Source: Cohnella sp. AR92 (GTDB taxonomy: Bacteria > Bacillota > Bacilli > Paenibacillales > Paenibacillaceae). Taken from it: 64,000 nucleotides of DNA. Below are positions 20,398 to 29,949 of this stretch, piece after piece (the first letter of the stretch is position 1; each line of letters opens with the position of its first letter). The notes below the pieces were generated by a model that searched no databases, was not told the origin of the DNA, and saw only the letters and a program-made list of their open reading frames with translations. The translations under genes were made by a program, and so were the position numbers. The stretch spans positions 230,929 through 294,928 of the forward strand of contig NZ_RZJR01000008.1 of NCBI RefSeq assembly GCF_003990975.1, written 5' to 3'.

Positions 20398-20481
20398 GGA
20401 AACAGCCTCCTTCAATCTATGGATAGCGCCAATCCGGCCATGCGGCCGCCGCGCGCCATTCTTATTGTGTCCTTGTCGAGG

Positions 20482-20520
20482 AACAGAAAGAAGCCGGACA
20501 TGCCAACTGGCACCCCCGGC
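20482..20520 (-). terminator. Hairpin between khpA and rimM
   Basis: Minus strand: nested stem GCCGG / CCGGC around GTGCCA / TGGCAT, followed by TTCTTTC. It could be a leaky terminator inside the rpsP-trmD operon. B. subtilis has ylqD in this 118-bp gap; no such gene is visible here. Confidence 0.55.
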
Positions 20521-20534
20521 CCCTTCGCCAAGCG

Positions 20535-20768
20535 TTATTCTGATACGATGTCCACGATGACGCGCTTCCGCTCCTTCACGGCAGCGGAAGTGACTACTGT
20601 GCGCAGCGCTTTCGCGATGCGCCCCTGCTTGCCGATGACTTTGCCGACATCGCCCGGATGGACGGAAAGCTCGTACACGAGGCCGCGCGCGTCTTCCTTG
20701 ACCTTAATCCGCACGTCTTCCGGATGATCCACCAATGCCCGGGCGATAACCCGAATCAATTGTTCCAT
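20535..20768 (-). CDS. khpA: KhpA (YlqC), KH-domain RNA-binding protein
   Basis: 77 residues with one type-II KH domain; the GxxG loop is VGKVIGKQGRIAKALRTVV. KhpA pairs with KhpB/EloR in Gram-positive bacteria to bind RNA and influence cell elongation. It follows rpsP by 25 bp, the conserved position. Confidence 0.94.
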   Translation of the reverse strand: MEQLIRVIARALVDHPEDVRIKVKEDARGLVYELSVHPGDVGKVIGKQGRIAKALRTVVTSAAVKERKRVIVDIVSE

Positions 20769-20793
20769 GGCTCAGCCCTCCGGGAATGAGACG

Positions 20794-21066
20794 TTACTTC
20801 GAGATTTTGGACTCGTGGAACTTCTTCAGAACGCCAGCGTTGCTCAGAAGATTACGGACCGTATCGGACGCTTGAGCGCCGTTTTGCAGCCACTTAAGAG
20901 CCTTCTCTTCGTCGATTTGGACTTGAGCCGGTTGAGCGACCGGATTGTAGATCCCGATCTCCTCGATGAAGCGGCCGTCACGCGGCGAACGAGAGTCGGA
21001 TACAACCACGCGATAGAAAGGGGCCTTGTGAGCTCCCATACGTTTCAGACGGATACGAACTGCCAT
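20794..21066 (-). CDS. rpsP: 30S ribosomal protein S16
   Basis: 90 residues: [39 protein letters not shown] and [20 protein letters not shown], the full S16 fold. AAGGAGGTG precedes the ATG. In the ffh-rpsP-khpA order typical of Bacilli. Confidence 0.98.
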   Translation of the reverse strand: MAVRIRLKRMGAHKAPFYRVVVSDSRSPRDGRFIEEIGIYNPVAQPAQVQIDEEKALKWLQNGAQASDTVRNLLSNAGVLKKFHESKISK

Positions 21067-21116
21067 TAGAATTTCACCTCCTTGAAAGAGTATCGAATTT
21101 AAATCTTGCTTAAACT

Positions 21117-21145
21117 CTAAGAGCGAGAAATCTTCCTGCTCTTAG
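21117..21145 (-). other. Hairpin overlapping the ffh stop codon
   Basis: A perfect 8-bp stem CTAAGAGC / GCTCTTAG with a 13-nt loop spans the ffh stop and lies 50 nt before rpsP. There is no T-run, so it may be an RNA processing or stability element that sets the ffh:rpsP ratio. Confidence 0.5.
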
Positions 21146-22524
21146 AACGGGAACTTCATGCCGCCCTTGCCGCGGCCCATCAGTCCCTTGAGCGCCTTCA
21201 TGCCGCCCTTCGGTCCCTTGGGTCCCATCATGCCGGAGAACTGCTTCATCATCTTCTTCATGTCCTCGAACTGGCGGATCAGCTTGTTGACGTCCGCCAC
21301 GGACGTTCCGCTGCCGGCGGCGATCCGCTTGCGGCGGCTGTAGTTGATGATGTCCGGCTTCTGCTTCTCCGCCTTCGTCATCGACTTGACGATCGCTTCC
21401 GTGCGGCCGATCTGCTTCTCGTCGATCTTGAAGCCCGGCGCCGCCTTCAGCTTGTTCATGCCCGGCATCATATCCAGCAGTTGATCGAGAGGCCCCAGCT
21501 TGCGAACCTGCTCCATCTGCTCAAGGAAGTCGTCGAAGGTGAATTCCGCGTTGCGCATCTTGCGCTCGAGGTCCTTCGCCTTCTCCGCGTCGATGTTCGT
21601 CTGCGCCTTCTCGATCAGGGAGAGCATGTCGCCCATGCCGAGAATCCGCGACGCCATCCGGTCCGGGTGGAACGCTTCGAGCTGGTCGATCTTCTCGCCC
21701 GTGGAGGCGAACTTGATCGGACAGCCGGTCACGGCCTTGACCGAGAGCGCCGCGCCGCCGCGGGTATCGCCGTCGAGCTTGGTCAGCACGACGCCCGTCA
21801 GCTCGAGCTGCTCGTGGAAGCTATTCGCCACGTTGACGGCTTCCTGGCCGGTCATCGCGTCGACGACGAGCAGGACTTCGTCCGGCTTCACCGCCGCGTG
21901 AATCTGCTTGATCTCTTCCATCAGCGCTTCGTCGATCTGCAGTCGGCCCGCGGTATCGATCAGCACGTAGTCGTTGCCTTGGTCCTTCGCGAGCTGAACG
22001 CCCTGCTTCGCGATCTCGACCGGGCTGACCTTGTCGCCAAGGGAGAAGACCGGAACTCCGATCTGCCCGCCCAGTACTTCGAGCTGCTTGATCGCGGCGG
22101 GACGATAGATGTCGCCAGCGACCAAGAGCGGCTTATGGTTCTGCGATTGGAGCAGCTTCGCCAGCTTGCCGGTGAGCGTCGTCTTACCGGCGCCCTGCAG
22201 ACCCGCCATCAGCACGATCGTCGGCGGCTTGTTCGACTTCGCCAGCTTGGACTGGGTGCCGCCCATCAGTTCGATCAGTTCCTTGTGAACGATGTCGACG
22301 ACGACCATGCCCGGCGTGAAGCTCTTCTCCACCTCGGCGCCGACCGCCTTCTCCTTGACCTTGGCGATAAAATCCTTCACGACCTTGAAGTTGACGTCCG
22401 CCTCGAGCAGAGCCAGACGAACTTCGCGCATCGCTTCGTTGACGTCGTCCTCGGACAGCTTGCCCTTGCCCCTCAGCTTGCCGAACACGTTCTGAAGCCT
22501 TGTTGTCAATCCTTCGAATGCCAT
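21142..22524 (-). CDS. ffh: Ffh, signal recognition particle protein (SRP54)
   Basis: GTPase that binds signal sequences and SRP RNA. 460 residues with the N domain, the G domain (LQGAGKTTLTGKLA, DIYRPAAIKQLE, DTAGRLQIDEALM, TKLDGDTRGGAAL) and a methionine-rich M domain ending MKKMMKQFSGMMGPKG. Directly follows ylxM. Its receptor gene ftsY lies 36 kb away in this window rather than next door. Confidence 0.98.
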   Translation of the reverse strand: MAFEGLTTRLQNVFGKLRGKGKLSEDDVNEAMREVRLALLEADVNFKVVKDFIAKVKEKAVGAEVEKSFTPGMVVVDIVHKELIELMGGTQSKLAKSNKPPTIVLMAGLQGAGKTTLTGKLAKLLQSQNHKPLLVAGDIYRPAAIKQLEVLGGQIGVPVFSLGDKVSPVEIAKQGVQLAKDQGNDYVLIDTAGRLQIDEALMEEIKQIHAAVKPDEVLLVVDAMTGQEAVNVANSFHEQLELTGVVLTKLDGDTRGGAALSVKAVTGCPIKFASTGEKIDQLEAFHPDRMASRILGMGDMLSLIEKAQTNIDAEKAKDLERKMRNAEFTFDDFLEQMEQVRKLGPLDQLLDMMPGMNKLKAAPGFKIDEKQIGRTEAIVKSMTKAEKQKPDIINYSRRKRIAAGSGTSVADVNKLIRQFEDMKKMMKQFSGMMGPKGPKGGMKALKGLMGRGKGGMKFPF

Positions 22525-22581
22525 GGTCCGTTCCCTCCTTCCGTTCGTATTCTAACATTCTACAATTCTATTCGTTCCCGC

Positions 22582-22935
22582 TCAACTCTCCGCGCCGCGC
22601 AGCAGCTCCGCCGTTCCGCGAAGCTCGTTCCGCCAAGGCTCGGGAAGCTCTCCGATCTGGCGCTCCAAGCGCTCGAGCCCCGCCTGCAGGCGTTCGTGCC
22701 GTTCCGCCAGTCCGAGCTTCGCCTCGTACTCTTCGAGAGCCTGCTCCGACCGCTTCAGGTGCTCGTACACCGCCTGTCGGCTGATCTCGAAATCGATCGC
22801 GATCTCGCCCAGGGAGAAGTCGTCGTGGTAATAACATTTTAGGATGGTTTGCTGCTTCTCGGTGAGCAACGGCCCATAGAAATCGAAGAGCACGTTGATC
22901 CGATTCGTCTTGTTAAGAGCGTTCTCCCCATGCAC
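22582..22935 (-). CDS. ylxM: YlxM, SRP-associated helix-turn-helix protein
   Basis: 117 residues, sigma-70-region-4-like [23 protein letters not shown], then [20 protein letters not shown] and [16 protein letters not shown]. Streptococcal YlxM stimulates SRP GTPase assembly. The GTG start at 22935 has AAGGAG about 10 nt upstream. It has its own promoter because ftsY, its usual upstream neighbour, is separated by the catabolic block. Confidence 0.94.
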   Translation of the reverse strand: MHGENALNKTNRINVLFDFYGPLLTEKQQTILKCYYHDDFSLGEIAIDFEISRQAVYEHLKRSEQALEEYEAKLGLAERHERLQAGLERLERQIGELPEPWRNELRGTAELLRGAES

Positions 22936-22995
22936 AAAGGTTCAACTCCTTCGACCTGTCAAGGAAAACAACTTTACAGCCTAATTCCGTTCCTT

Positions 22996-23024
22996 ATGTT
23001 ACGGGATATACGGATGGATGTCAA
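22996..23024 (-). promoter_or_regulatory. Predicted ylxM-ffh promoter
   Basis: Minus strand TTGACA (23019-23024), 17-bp spacer, TAACAT (22996-23001), about 60 bp before ylxM. Confidence 0.75.
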
Positions 23025-23071
23025 GGCAATTACCTTAACAGTTGAGAAAAATAAATGAAGAGGCGCCGGAT

Positions 23072-24493
23072 TCACCATTTTAACGAAATGTCCAACCATT
23101 TCACCCCGAGATAGAAGCATCCATCGCGTTCAGGCGAAGCGATCAAGCAAATCACGGCATCTCCAGCCGGGGTCCAAGCGTGATGCCGAATCTTCAAGTA
23201 ATCCTTCGTGAGAGCATAGGCCTCTTCTCCTCCCGGTCCGGCTGCAAACAGCCTTGTTCCAGCAACGACTTCGTCAATGCTTTCTCCTATCGTTCCTAAC
23301 AGGAAGGAGACGCCGCTGCCATCCGGCTTGAAAGTTAAGTCGCTGATGCCAAAGGGACTTGCCAAGCCCGCTTTATAATAAGGAACTCCGTTCTCTGGAG
23401 CAGCGGCATCGTACTCGGGGTTAATCGCGGTAAACTCGTCGGCATCGGCCGGCCAAGGAACGCGGGACAGCCTATCGCCCATATCCGAATACAGATCAAA
23501 CGATCCTCGCTGCGCAACCATTATTCTTTTCCTTCCATTATGGCTTGCGGTTTGAACCCTATGGTCCGTCGGATTCTGGATAAGCTGCTTCTCGGCATGA
23601 CTCGACAAGTCGACAAGCTTAAGCCCAATCGCATCATCGAAGCCGTTATGCGCCAGAAGCGTGCGGCCAGGCTCCAGCCATTCGACTGTTCCCCAGAAGC
23701 CTTGCTGGAAGGGCAGAAGCTCTGTCCTTGCTTTCTGAATGTCGTACTTGGCTAGAGAATAATTCGGTCCCGCACCGTCCCCGAGTTCTTCTCCTGTATC
23801 CTTGAGAAAAATAAAACCGGATCCGTCCGAAAGCCATAGCGGCTGAGCGTCGTTCTCTCCCTTCGTCCATTGGACCTCCTCGCCGCTTCGCGCCTCGATC
23901 CCCCATATGCCTCCGCGTCCGTCCGCATAGACGGCTGCCCGGCTTCCATCCGGACTCGGCACCCGGATCCCGCGATATTCCGCAATATGCTCTTCCGTCA
24001 ACACGTAACTTCTGAAATTCGGCTCCTCGCTAGAGAACCCCCATGCCGTCATCGCTAGAGGCTCGTCTTCTTCTTGAGGGGATGCGATTTGCAGGTTATA
24101 AAGCGGAATTTCGCCTTCAACCGTCTGCCAATCGGCGAAACGGAAAGATCGCAGATCATACCGCAAAAGCTTCGTGCGGCGTTCATCGTTCTCTCCAATT
24201 AAGAAAATCGTACCATCTCTCGCCACCTTCAAATCGCGATAGGAGAACCCGTCCTCCGGAACTTGAGCCACGTAATTAAAGTTGCTCCTTAGGAGATCCA
24301 TGAAGGAGGGTTCCTTCGCAGAGTTGCCATCCGTCGAGGGGAGTATTGGGGCGGAAGCAGAGGGCACCGGCAGTGGGGTTGACGGTAGAGAACCCGAGGC
24401 TTCCCTCTTCTTCCCCGAGTTATCGCAGGATGTTAAAAGCACGGCTGCAACCATTGTTAGAACCCCAAGTTGGCCCAACATACGCAAGGACAT
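23072..24493 (-). CDS. Putative beta-propeller-like lipoprotein
   Basis: 473 residues. It has a signal peptide and the lipobox LLTSC (Cys23), then a Ser/Pro-rich linker to about residue 60. A repetitive domain follows, with segments such as VPSPDGSRAAVYADGRGGIW, PLWLSDGSGFIFLKDTGEEL and DLTFKPDGSGVSFLLGTIGE, the pattern of TolB/WD-type propeller blades. AAGGGGG lies 7 nt before the ATG. It stands alone at the left end of the inserted block, after the pucG terminator. I do not recognise a specific function. Confidence 0.75.
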   Translation of the reverse strand: MSLRMLGQLGVLTMVAAVLLTSCDNSGKKREASGSLPSTPLPVPSASAPILPSTDGNSAKEPSFMDLLRSNFNYVAQVPEDGFSYRDLKVARDGTIFLIGENDERRTKLLRYDLRSFRFADWQTVEGEIPLYNLQIASPQEEDEPLAMTAWGFSSEEPNFRSYVLTEEHIAEYRGIRVPSPDGSRAAVYADGRGGIWGIEARSGEEVQWTKGENDAQPLWLSDGSGFIFLKDTGEELGDGAGPNYSLAKYDIQKARTELLPFQQGFWGTVEWLEPGRTLLAHNGFDDAIGLKLVDLSSHAEKQLIQNPTDHRVQTASHNGRKRIMVAQRGSFDLYSDMGDRLSRVPWPADADEFTAINPEYDAAAPENGVPYYKAGLASPFGISDLTFKPDGSGVSFLLGTIGESIDEVVAGTRLFAAGPGGEEAYALTKDYLKIRHHAWTPAGDAVICLIASPERDGCFYLGVKWLDISLKW

Positions 24494-24597
24494 GCCGAAT
24501 CCCCCTTTACGGATCTAGATTAGTCAGATACTACTTAGACGGGCCCGTTAAGAAAATGTTTCTATATGGGTTCGCTTCGGGAATTTCCAACAACGAA

Positions 24598-24623
24598 GCC
24601 GCCCCCGGATAACCGGAAGCGGC
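24598..24623 (-). terminator. Terminator after pucG (end of 14-gene purine operon)
   Basis: Minus strand: 11-bp stem GCCGCTTCCGG / CCGGGGGCGGC (two G-T pairs) with a short loop, then TTCGTTGTT. Confidence 0.7.
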
Positions 24624-24637
24624 TCTTTTGCCATCCT

Positions 24638-25870
24638 TTATTTGCTCTCATACACATCCAGAGCCGCTTGAAGCCCGGCGCCGGCGTTCACCTTGGCCCC
24701 GTGGCGAAGCAGCACGGCTTCGAACGCGCCCAGCAGATGAAGAACGTTCTTGCGGCTGCAACTGTAGCCCATCGTGCCGATCCGCCAGATCTTGCCCTTG
24801 AGCGGACCGAACGAGCTGGCGATCTCGATCCCGAACTGGTCGAGCAGCATGGAGCGAACGGACTCGCCGTCGACGCCTTCCGGAATCGTCACGCAGGTGA
24901 CGACCGCCATCTTGCAGTCCGGGTCGCCATACAGAGGAAGCCCCATCGCTTCAAGACCGGCCACGAGCGCGGATTCGTTCAGCCGATGCCGTTCGAACCT
25001 GGCTTCGAGGCCTTCTTGCAGGACGATTCGAAGCCCCTCGCGCAAGCCGTACAGCATCGACGTCATCTCGGTATGATGGTTAAGCCGAGCCGGGCTCCAG
25101 TAATCCATGAGCTGCGCCAGGTCGAGATAATTGCTCTGGATTCGGGCGCCCAAGCCGTCCGGCTCCTCGTAGCCGGGCGGGCGAATGCCGCGCTCGACCC
25201 GCTTGCGCGAGAGAATCTTGCTCTCCGCCCGCTCGTTGAACGTGATCGGAGCCATGCCGGAAGGGACGGACAAGCACTTCTGCGTGCCGCCGATGACGGC
25301 ATCGATGCGCCATTCATCCGTCTTGACCGGGATGCCCCCGATCGTCGCGACGGCGTCGACGACGAGCAGGACGCCCGCCTCGCGGCAAGCCGGCCCGATG
25401 CGGTCAAGCGGCTGGACCCGGCCGGTCGACGTCTCGCCGTGCACGATCGCCACGAGATCCGGCTTCGCGCGCTCGATCGCCGAGATGACCTCGTCTTGAT
25501 CGAACACCGATCCCCATTCCGCGTGAATCGTCGTCACCTCTGCGCCGCATCGTTCGGCGAGCTCGTGGAGCAGGTGACCGAAGCGGCCGTAGATCGGAAC
25601 AAGCACCTTATCCCCCGGCTCGATCAAGCTTGCGAGGACCGCCTCCAGTCCCGAACGGGACGTTCCGTCCACCGGGAACGCCCATTTGTTATTCGTCTGG
25701 AAGACGCTTCGCAGCATCTCCATCGTATCGTTCATATAAGAAGTGAATTCCGGATCGAACTGGCCCAGAATCGGATAGGACAAGGCGCGCAGCACCCGCG
25801 GATCGACCTCGACCGGCCCAGGGGTCATAATCGTTCTTGGCGATGGGGATAATTCGGTGTAAGTTCTCAT
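24638..25870 (-). CDS. pucG: (S)-ureidoglycine-glyoxylate aminotransferase (PucG)
   Basis: PLP enzyme that transfers the amino group of ureidoglycine to glyoxylate, giving glycine. 410 residues. Close to B. subtilis PucG throughout: IMTPGPVEVDPRVLRALSYP, VDGTSRSGLEAVLASLIEPG, VHGETSTGR, VDAVATIGG, the PLP lysine in GGTQKCLSVPSGMAPITFNE, and FGIEIASSFGPLKGKIWRIG. Its ATG overlaps the allC stop by 4 nt. It is last in the operon, fitting the last step of allantoin breakdown. Confidence 0.95.
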   Translation of the reverse strand: MRTYTELSPSPRTIMTPGPVEVDPRVLRALSYPILGQFDPEFTSYMNDTMEMLRSVFQTNNKWAFPVDGTSRSGLEAVLASLIEPGDKVLVPIYGRFGHLLHELAERCGAEVTTIHAEWGSVFDQDEVISAIERAKPDLVAIVHGETSTGRVQPLDRIGPACREAGVLLVVDAVATIGGIPVKTDEWRIDAVIGGTQKCLSVPSGMAPITFNERAESKILSRKRVERGIRPPGYEEPDGLGARIQSNYLDLAQLMDYWSPARLNHHTEMTSMLYGLREGLRIVLQEGLEARFERHRLNESALVAGLEAMGLPLYGDPDCKMAVVTCVTIPEGVDGESVRSMLLDQFGIEIASSFGPLKGKIWRIGTMGYSCSRKNVLHLLGAFEAVLLRHGAKVNAGAGLQAALDVYESK

Positions 25871-27138
25871 ATCGTCTGCTCCTCGTAAGCCAATTCGTAC
25901 AGCATGGATGTCAGCACGCGGACTCCGTCCGCCAGCAAGGCCGGATCGGTGTATTCGTTCGGCGAATGGCTGACGCCGGCTTTGCTCGGGACGAAGATCA
26001 TCGCCGTCTTGCAGAGCGGCGGCAGCAACTGCGCGTCATGTCCCGCTCCGCTGACCATCTTCCGGTAAGGGAGCACGAGCTCCTGGCAGATCCGCTCGGT
26101 GCTGCGGGTCAGCGCCGGGCTCATCGGCACCGGACTCGTGGACAGCCACGGCGTGATCTTATGCTTCAGCTTCCGGCGCAGCGCGATTCGTTCGATCTCG
26201 GACAGCGCCAGATCGCAGAACGCGTTCAGCTTCCATTCGTCCGCATGCCGGATATCGACCGTGAACTCGACGCTTCCGGCGATGACGTTCGGCGTATTCG
26301 GCGACGCTTCGATCTTGCCGACCGTCGCGACGAGAGGCTCGCCCCATTGCGCGGCCAGCGTCTCGAGCCGGACGATGACGTCCGCCGCTCCGGCTAAGGC
26401 GTCCTGCCGCATCATCATCGGGGTCGTGCCCGCGTGGTTCGCCGCGCCTTGCAGGCTGATCGCGTAGCGGCGCTGTCCGACGATCGTCTCGACGATGCCG
26501 ATGCGCTTGTCCGTGCGCTCCAGCACCATGCCCTGCTCGATATGCAGCTCGACGAACGCGCCCAGATCGCGGCGACGGGCTTCGCCGAGATCTGGATTCC
26601 CGAACCCCGAGGCCAGCATGGCTTCGCGCAGGGAGACTCCGTCTTCGTCCTTCAGGTCGGCCCCTTCCTGCCGCCAATCGTAGATCCCCGTCGCGTTCCC
26701 GGAGCCCCAGTATGCGATCGGGAAGCGGCTTCCCTCTTCTTCCGCGAACGAAACGACCTCGATCGGGCGCAGCGGCTCGCCGTACGTTCTCTTCAAGTAA
26801 GAGACCGCGGCAAGCCCGGCGACGATGCCGTAAGCGCCATCGTATTTGCCTGCGGAGCGGACCGTATCCACGTGCGAGCCGGTCAGCACGACGGGAGCGT
26901 CCGGGCTGCGTCCGGACAGCCGGCCGTACAGGTTGCCTACCGGGTCGAACCGGGCAGCCAGCCCCGCGTCCGCCATTCTGCCCGCAAGATAATGCTGAGC
27001 CCTCAGCCAAGAAGGGGAATAGAGCAGCCGAGTGACGCCGGCTTCGTTCTCCGCGCTATCGGAATACGTTGCAAGCTCATCCAGCAAGCGGGTCAATTCA
27101 TGAGCCATCTCATTCGGTTCCGGCAAATTCGGGATCAT
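25867..27138 (-). CDS. allC: Allantoate amidohydrolase (AllC/PucF type)
   Basis: M20 metallopeptidase-like enzyme converting allantoate to ureidoglycine, ammonia and CO2. 423 residues; the open frame extends upstream, but the ATG at 27138 overlaps the allB stop as ATGA and has AAAGGAG before it. Metal ligands and family blocks: TGSHVDTVRSAGKYDGAYG, SFAEEEGSRFPIAYWGSGNA, ELHIEQGMVLE, and SGAGHDAQLL. Ureidoglycine made here is the substrate of the next gene, pucG. Confidence 0.94.
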   Translation of the reverse strand: MIPNLPEPNEMAHELTRLLDELATYSDSAENEAGVTRLLYSPSWLRAQHYLAGRMADAGLAARFDPVGNLYGRLSGRSPDAPVVLTGSHVDTVRSAGKYDGAYGIVAGLAAVSYLKRTYGEPLRPIEVVSFAEEEGSRFPIAYWGSGNATGIYDWRQEGADLKDEDGVSLREAMLASGFGNPDLGEARRRDLGAFVELHIEQGMVLERTDKRIGIVETIVGQRRYAISLQGAANHAGTTPMMMRQDALAGAADVIVRLETLAAQWGEPLVATVGKIEASPNTPNVIAGSVEFTVDIRHADEWKLNAFCDLALSEIERIALRRKLKHKITPWLSTSPVPMSPALTRSTERICQELVLPYRKMVSGAGHDAQLLPPLCKTAMIFVPSKAGVSHSPNEYTDPALLADGVRVLTSMLYELAYEEQTI

Positions 27139-28532
27139 CTCGTCCCCACTCCTTTCGTTATCGAGCTCAGCAGAATGCCATGTCCCGGAAGCGTAACGCC
27201 CTCGTCGGACGAATAGACCATGCTGCCTCTCACCCAAGTAGACGCCACTCGGCTTGTGAACGTTTTTCCCAGATAAGGACTGATTCGATGCCGTTGAAGC
27301 AGGTGCTCTCGGGTCAGCGTATAACGGGCGTTCGGATCGACGATCGCGAAGTCGGCGTCGAAGCCGATCCCGATCTCTCCTTTGCGAGGATAGAAGCCGA
27401 AGCGCTTCGCCGGCTGCGTCGACAACAGCCTCGAGAGGAGCGGCAGCGGCAGTCCTCTCTTGAAGTGCCCTTCCTCCAGCATGACCTCCAGGCTGCTCTG
27501 CGCTCCGGCAATGCCCCCCCAAGCCTGCATGAAAGTGCGTCCTTCCAGCGATTTAAGCTCCGCAGGGCTCGGCGAATGATCGGAACCGATCACGTCGAGC
27601 TTGCCTTCGGCCGCCTGCTTCCACATGCGCTCGATCCGCTCTTCGTCTCGCAGCGGAGGCGCGCACTTCGCGACCGGGCCAAGCCGTACCAGATCCTGTT
27701 CGGACAAGGCGAGATAATGCGGGCACGTCTCGACCGTCACGTCGACGCCGTCCCGCTTCGCCTGCTCGATCAGCTCCACGCCCTCCGGGCTGCTGATGTG
27801 GACGATGTGCAGCCGGCACCCCGTCTGCTTGGCGAACAGCAGAGCCCGGTTCACCGCTTCCAGCTCGGCGATGATCGGCCGGGTCGCGACGAAGTCCAGC
27901 GGCCCGGTCCTGCCTTGGGCGGCCGCCTCGTCCGCCAGCTTGGAGGTAATGGCGTCGCTCTCCGCATGTAAGGCGAGCAGGCCGCCGAAGGAAGCGATCT
28001 TCTTCATCCCCTCCAGCAGCGTCCAGTCGTCCACTTCGCGGAATCGTTCCTCGCCTTCTCCGCCCGGGTTGGAGAGGAACGCCTTGAACGCCGGAACGCC
28101 GGCTTGCGCCAGCGCTTCCAGTTGGTCGACGTTGCCCGGAACGAGTCCGCCCCAGAACGAGTAATCGACCGCCGACGACCCGGCCGCCAGGCTTTCTTTC
28201 ATCTTATAGGCAGGAAGGTTCACCGTGGGAGGCAGTCCGTTCAGCGGCATGTCGACATAGGTGGTGACGCCGCCCGCCGCGAGCGCCGCGGATCCGGTGA
28301 CGAAGCCTTCCCAATGCCCCATGTTCGGCTCATTCAAGTGAACATGGGTGTCGACCATGCCCGGCAGCACCCACAAGCCTTCCGCGTGGACGACCCTCGT
28401 CCCTTCATCTCCTTGCAAGTCCGACGCCAGCGCGACGACGATGCCGTCACGCACGCCAATGTCCAGTACGTCAACCCGATCGGGGAGAACGACCTGTCCT
28501 CCCTTAATGATAAGATCCGTTCCGCTCTCCAT
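27135..28532 (-). CDS. allB: Allantoinase
   Basis: Dihydroorotase-like amidohydrolase that opens allantoin to allantoate. 465 residues with ATG at 28532 after GGGGGAGGAATCGAG. Metal site HVHLNEPNMGHWEGF, carbamylated-lysine region AFKAFLSNPGGEG, HAESD, HIVHISSPEGV, and the final Asp in GSDHSPSP. Translationally coupled to allC. Confidence 0.95.
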   Translation of the reverse strand: MESGTDLIIKGGQVVLPDRVDVLDIGVRDGIVVALASDLQGDEGTRVVHAEGLWVLPGMVDTHVHLNEPNMGHWEGFVTGSAALAAGGVTTYVDMPLNGLPPTVNLPAYKMKESLAAGSSAVDYSFWGGLVPGNVDQLEALAQAGVPAFKAFLSNPGGEGEERFREVDDWTLLEGMKKIASFGGLLALHAESDAITSKLADEAAAQGRTGPLDFVATRPIIAELEAVNRALLFAKQTGCRLHIVHISSPEGVELIEQAKRDGVDVTVETCPHYLALSEQDLVRLGPVAKCAPPLRDEERIERMWKQAAEGKLDVIGSDHSPSPAELKSLEGRTFMQAWGGIAGAQSSLEVMLEEGHFKRGLPLPLLSRLLSTQPAKRFGFYPRKGEIGIGFDADFAIVDPNARYTLTREHLLQRHRISPYLGKTFTSRVASTWVRGSMVYSSDEGVTLPGHGILLSSITKGVGTR

Positions 28533-28546
28533 CTCGATTCCTCCCC

Positions 28547-28897
28547 CTAGCTTCCGCGGTACGTGCTGTATCCTCCCGGTGCGACCAGGAGCGGAACGTG
28601 ATAGTGCGAAGCCGGCTCCGCCAGATGGAACCGAACGGGTACCCACTCCAGGAAAGTGACATGGGCGCTTCCCCGGAAGTATTCGCCCACGTCGAACAGC
28701 AGCTCGTACGTGCCGCCGGCCATCTCTTCTCCCGACAGAAGCGGATGATTCATCCGCCCGTCCTCATTCGTGAAGCCCTCGAACAGAAGCTTCCGGCTCT
28801 CTTCCGTCTCGCCAAGCCGCCACAGCTGGATCTTCATCCCGGCTGCCGGCGCTCCCAACGAAGTATCGAGAACGTGCGTCGTCAATTTTCCGCTCAT
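28547..28897 (-). CDS. pucM: 5-hydroxyisourate hydrolase (transthyretin-like, PucM)
   Basis: 116 residues. It starts SGKLTTHVLDTSLGAPAAGM and ends in the diagnostic YSTYRGS motif, with His and Arg active-site positions in THVLDT and EWVPVRF. Converts 5-hydroxyisourate to OHCU after urate oxidation. Lies 57 bp after the OHCU decarboxylase and 14 bp before allB. Confidence 0.95.
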   Translation of the reverse strand: MSGKLTTHVLDTSLGAPAAGMKIQLWRLGETEESRKLLFEGFTNEDGRMNHPLLSGEEMAGGTYELLFDVGEYFRGSAHVTFLEWVPVRFHLAEPASHYHVPLLVAPGGYSTYRGS

Positions 28898-28954
28898 GGA
28901 TACGCCTCCAGATCTCTATGTCATTTTCCCAGAAAGGGATACGCTCTCTACTAT

Positions 28955-29464
28955 CTATTCCAGAAGATCGTCCAGCCGGAACCTCGTGATTCTCTTGATC
29001 TGGCGGAGCGCTTCCTCGCGTTCTTCCGATACCCCATTGTTCACTCGCCGCTTCATCGCTTCCAGGATCTCTTCCTTGTTCCGGCCTCGAACGGCCAGAA
29101 TAAACGGAAAACCGAACTTCAGGACATACTCCCTGTTCAAGGAAGAGAACGTCTCGTATTCTTCCGGAGAGAGCCGGTCCAGGCCGGCGCCCTGCTGCTC
29201 GGAAGCGGAATAATCGGTCACCTTAAGCCGAGTTCCAAGGTCCGGGTGGGCACGAAGGAAGGCAATGACCGTCTCCTCCGGCGAATCCGTCACCGCTTGC
29301 ATCATCGCTTCGTGAAGCGCGGAACCCGACGAGAAGGGGCGCCCCTCCCACGCCTTCTCGGCTACCCAGGAGGAGTGCTCGAAGATCCCCCCTAGAGAAA
29401 CGACGAATTCCGATCGGCTCATCCGATTGATAGAATCCAGCGATAATTTCGTAGGCTGCGTCAT
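28955..29464 (-). CDS. OHCU decarboxylase (stand-alone PucL N-domain)
   Basis: Converts 2-oxo-4-hydroxy-4-carboxy-5-ureidoimidazoline to S-allantoin. 169 residues, covering only the decarboxylase domain: GGIFEHSSWVAEKAW, FLRAHPDLG, YETFSSLNREYVLKFGFPFI and RRVNNGVSEEREEALRQIKR. In B. subtilis this domain is fused to urate oxidase in PucL; here the uricase part is absent. Start ATG overlaps the guaD stop by 4 nt. Confidence 0.93.
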   Translation of the reverse strand: MTQPTKLSLDSINRMSRSEFVVSLGGIFEHSSWVAEKAWEGRPFSSGSALHEAMMQAVTDSPEETVIAFLRAHPDLGTRLKVTDYSASEQQGAGLDRLSPEEYETFSSLNREYVLKFGFPFILAVRGRNKEEILEAMKRRVNNGVSEEREEALRQIKRITRFRLDDLLE

Positions 29465-29949
29465 TTCCAGTACCCCTCATGGACCGCGACGACGTCTTCC
29501 TCGATCTCCGGGAACGGCCCGATCACGACGATCGGCTTGCGTCCGGCGGCGAACACTTCCGTGCAAGGAAGATCCAGCGTCAGGTTCTGCTCGTCGTCTC
29601 CCGTCAGCTCCGCCAGTCTTTTCTCCGTAATCCCGAAGACGACCCGGCCGACATTGCCCCAATAGATCGAGCCCGCGCACATCGCGCACGGCTCCGCCGT
29701 CGTATACAGCGTGCATTCCCAGAGCTCCTGCTTGGAGAATCGCTTCGATGCGGCTTCCATCAGCGTCCTCTCGGCATGACCCGTGCAGTTGTGCTCCGTG
29801 ATCTCGATGTTCCCTTGTTCCCACAGCACCCGTCCTTGCGGATCGACGAGGATGCAGCCGAACGGGGTATTGCCGGATTCTCTTGCTTTGCGCGATACCT
29901 CTACGGCCCTGCGCAGAAAATTCACATGCTGCTCTTTATCAACGATCAT
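29461..29949 (-). CDS. guaD: Guanine deaminase, cytidine-deaminase fold (GuaD type)
   Basis: 162 residues with the zinc motif HAERTLME and PCAMCAGSIYWGNVGRVVFG. The best known relatives in this context convert guanine to xanthine, the substrate of the xanthine dehydrogenase encoded just upstream. Overlaps pucE by 11 nt. A nucleoside deaminase of other specificity is the main alternative. Confidence 0.85.
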   Translation of the reverse strand: MIVDKEQHVNFLRRAVEVSRKARESGNTPFGCILVDPQGRVLWEQGNIEITEHNCTGHAERTLMEAASKRFSKQELWECTLYTTAEPCAMCAGSIYWGNVGRVVFGITEKRLAELTGDDEQNLTLDLPCTEVFAAGRKPIVVIGPFPEIEEDVVAVHEGYWK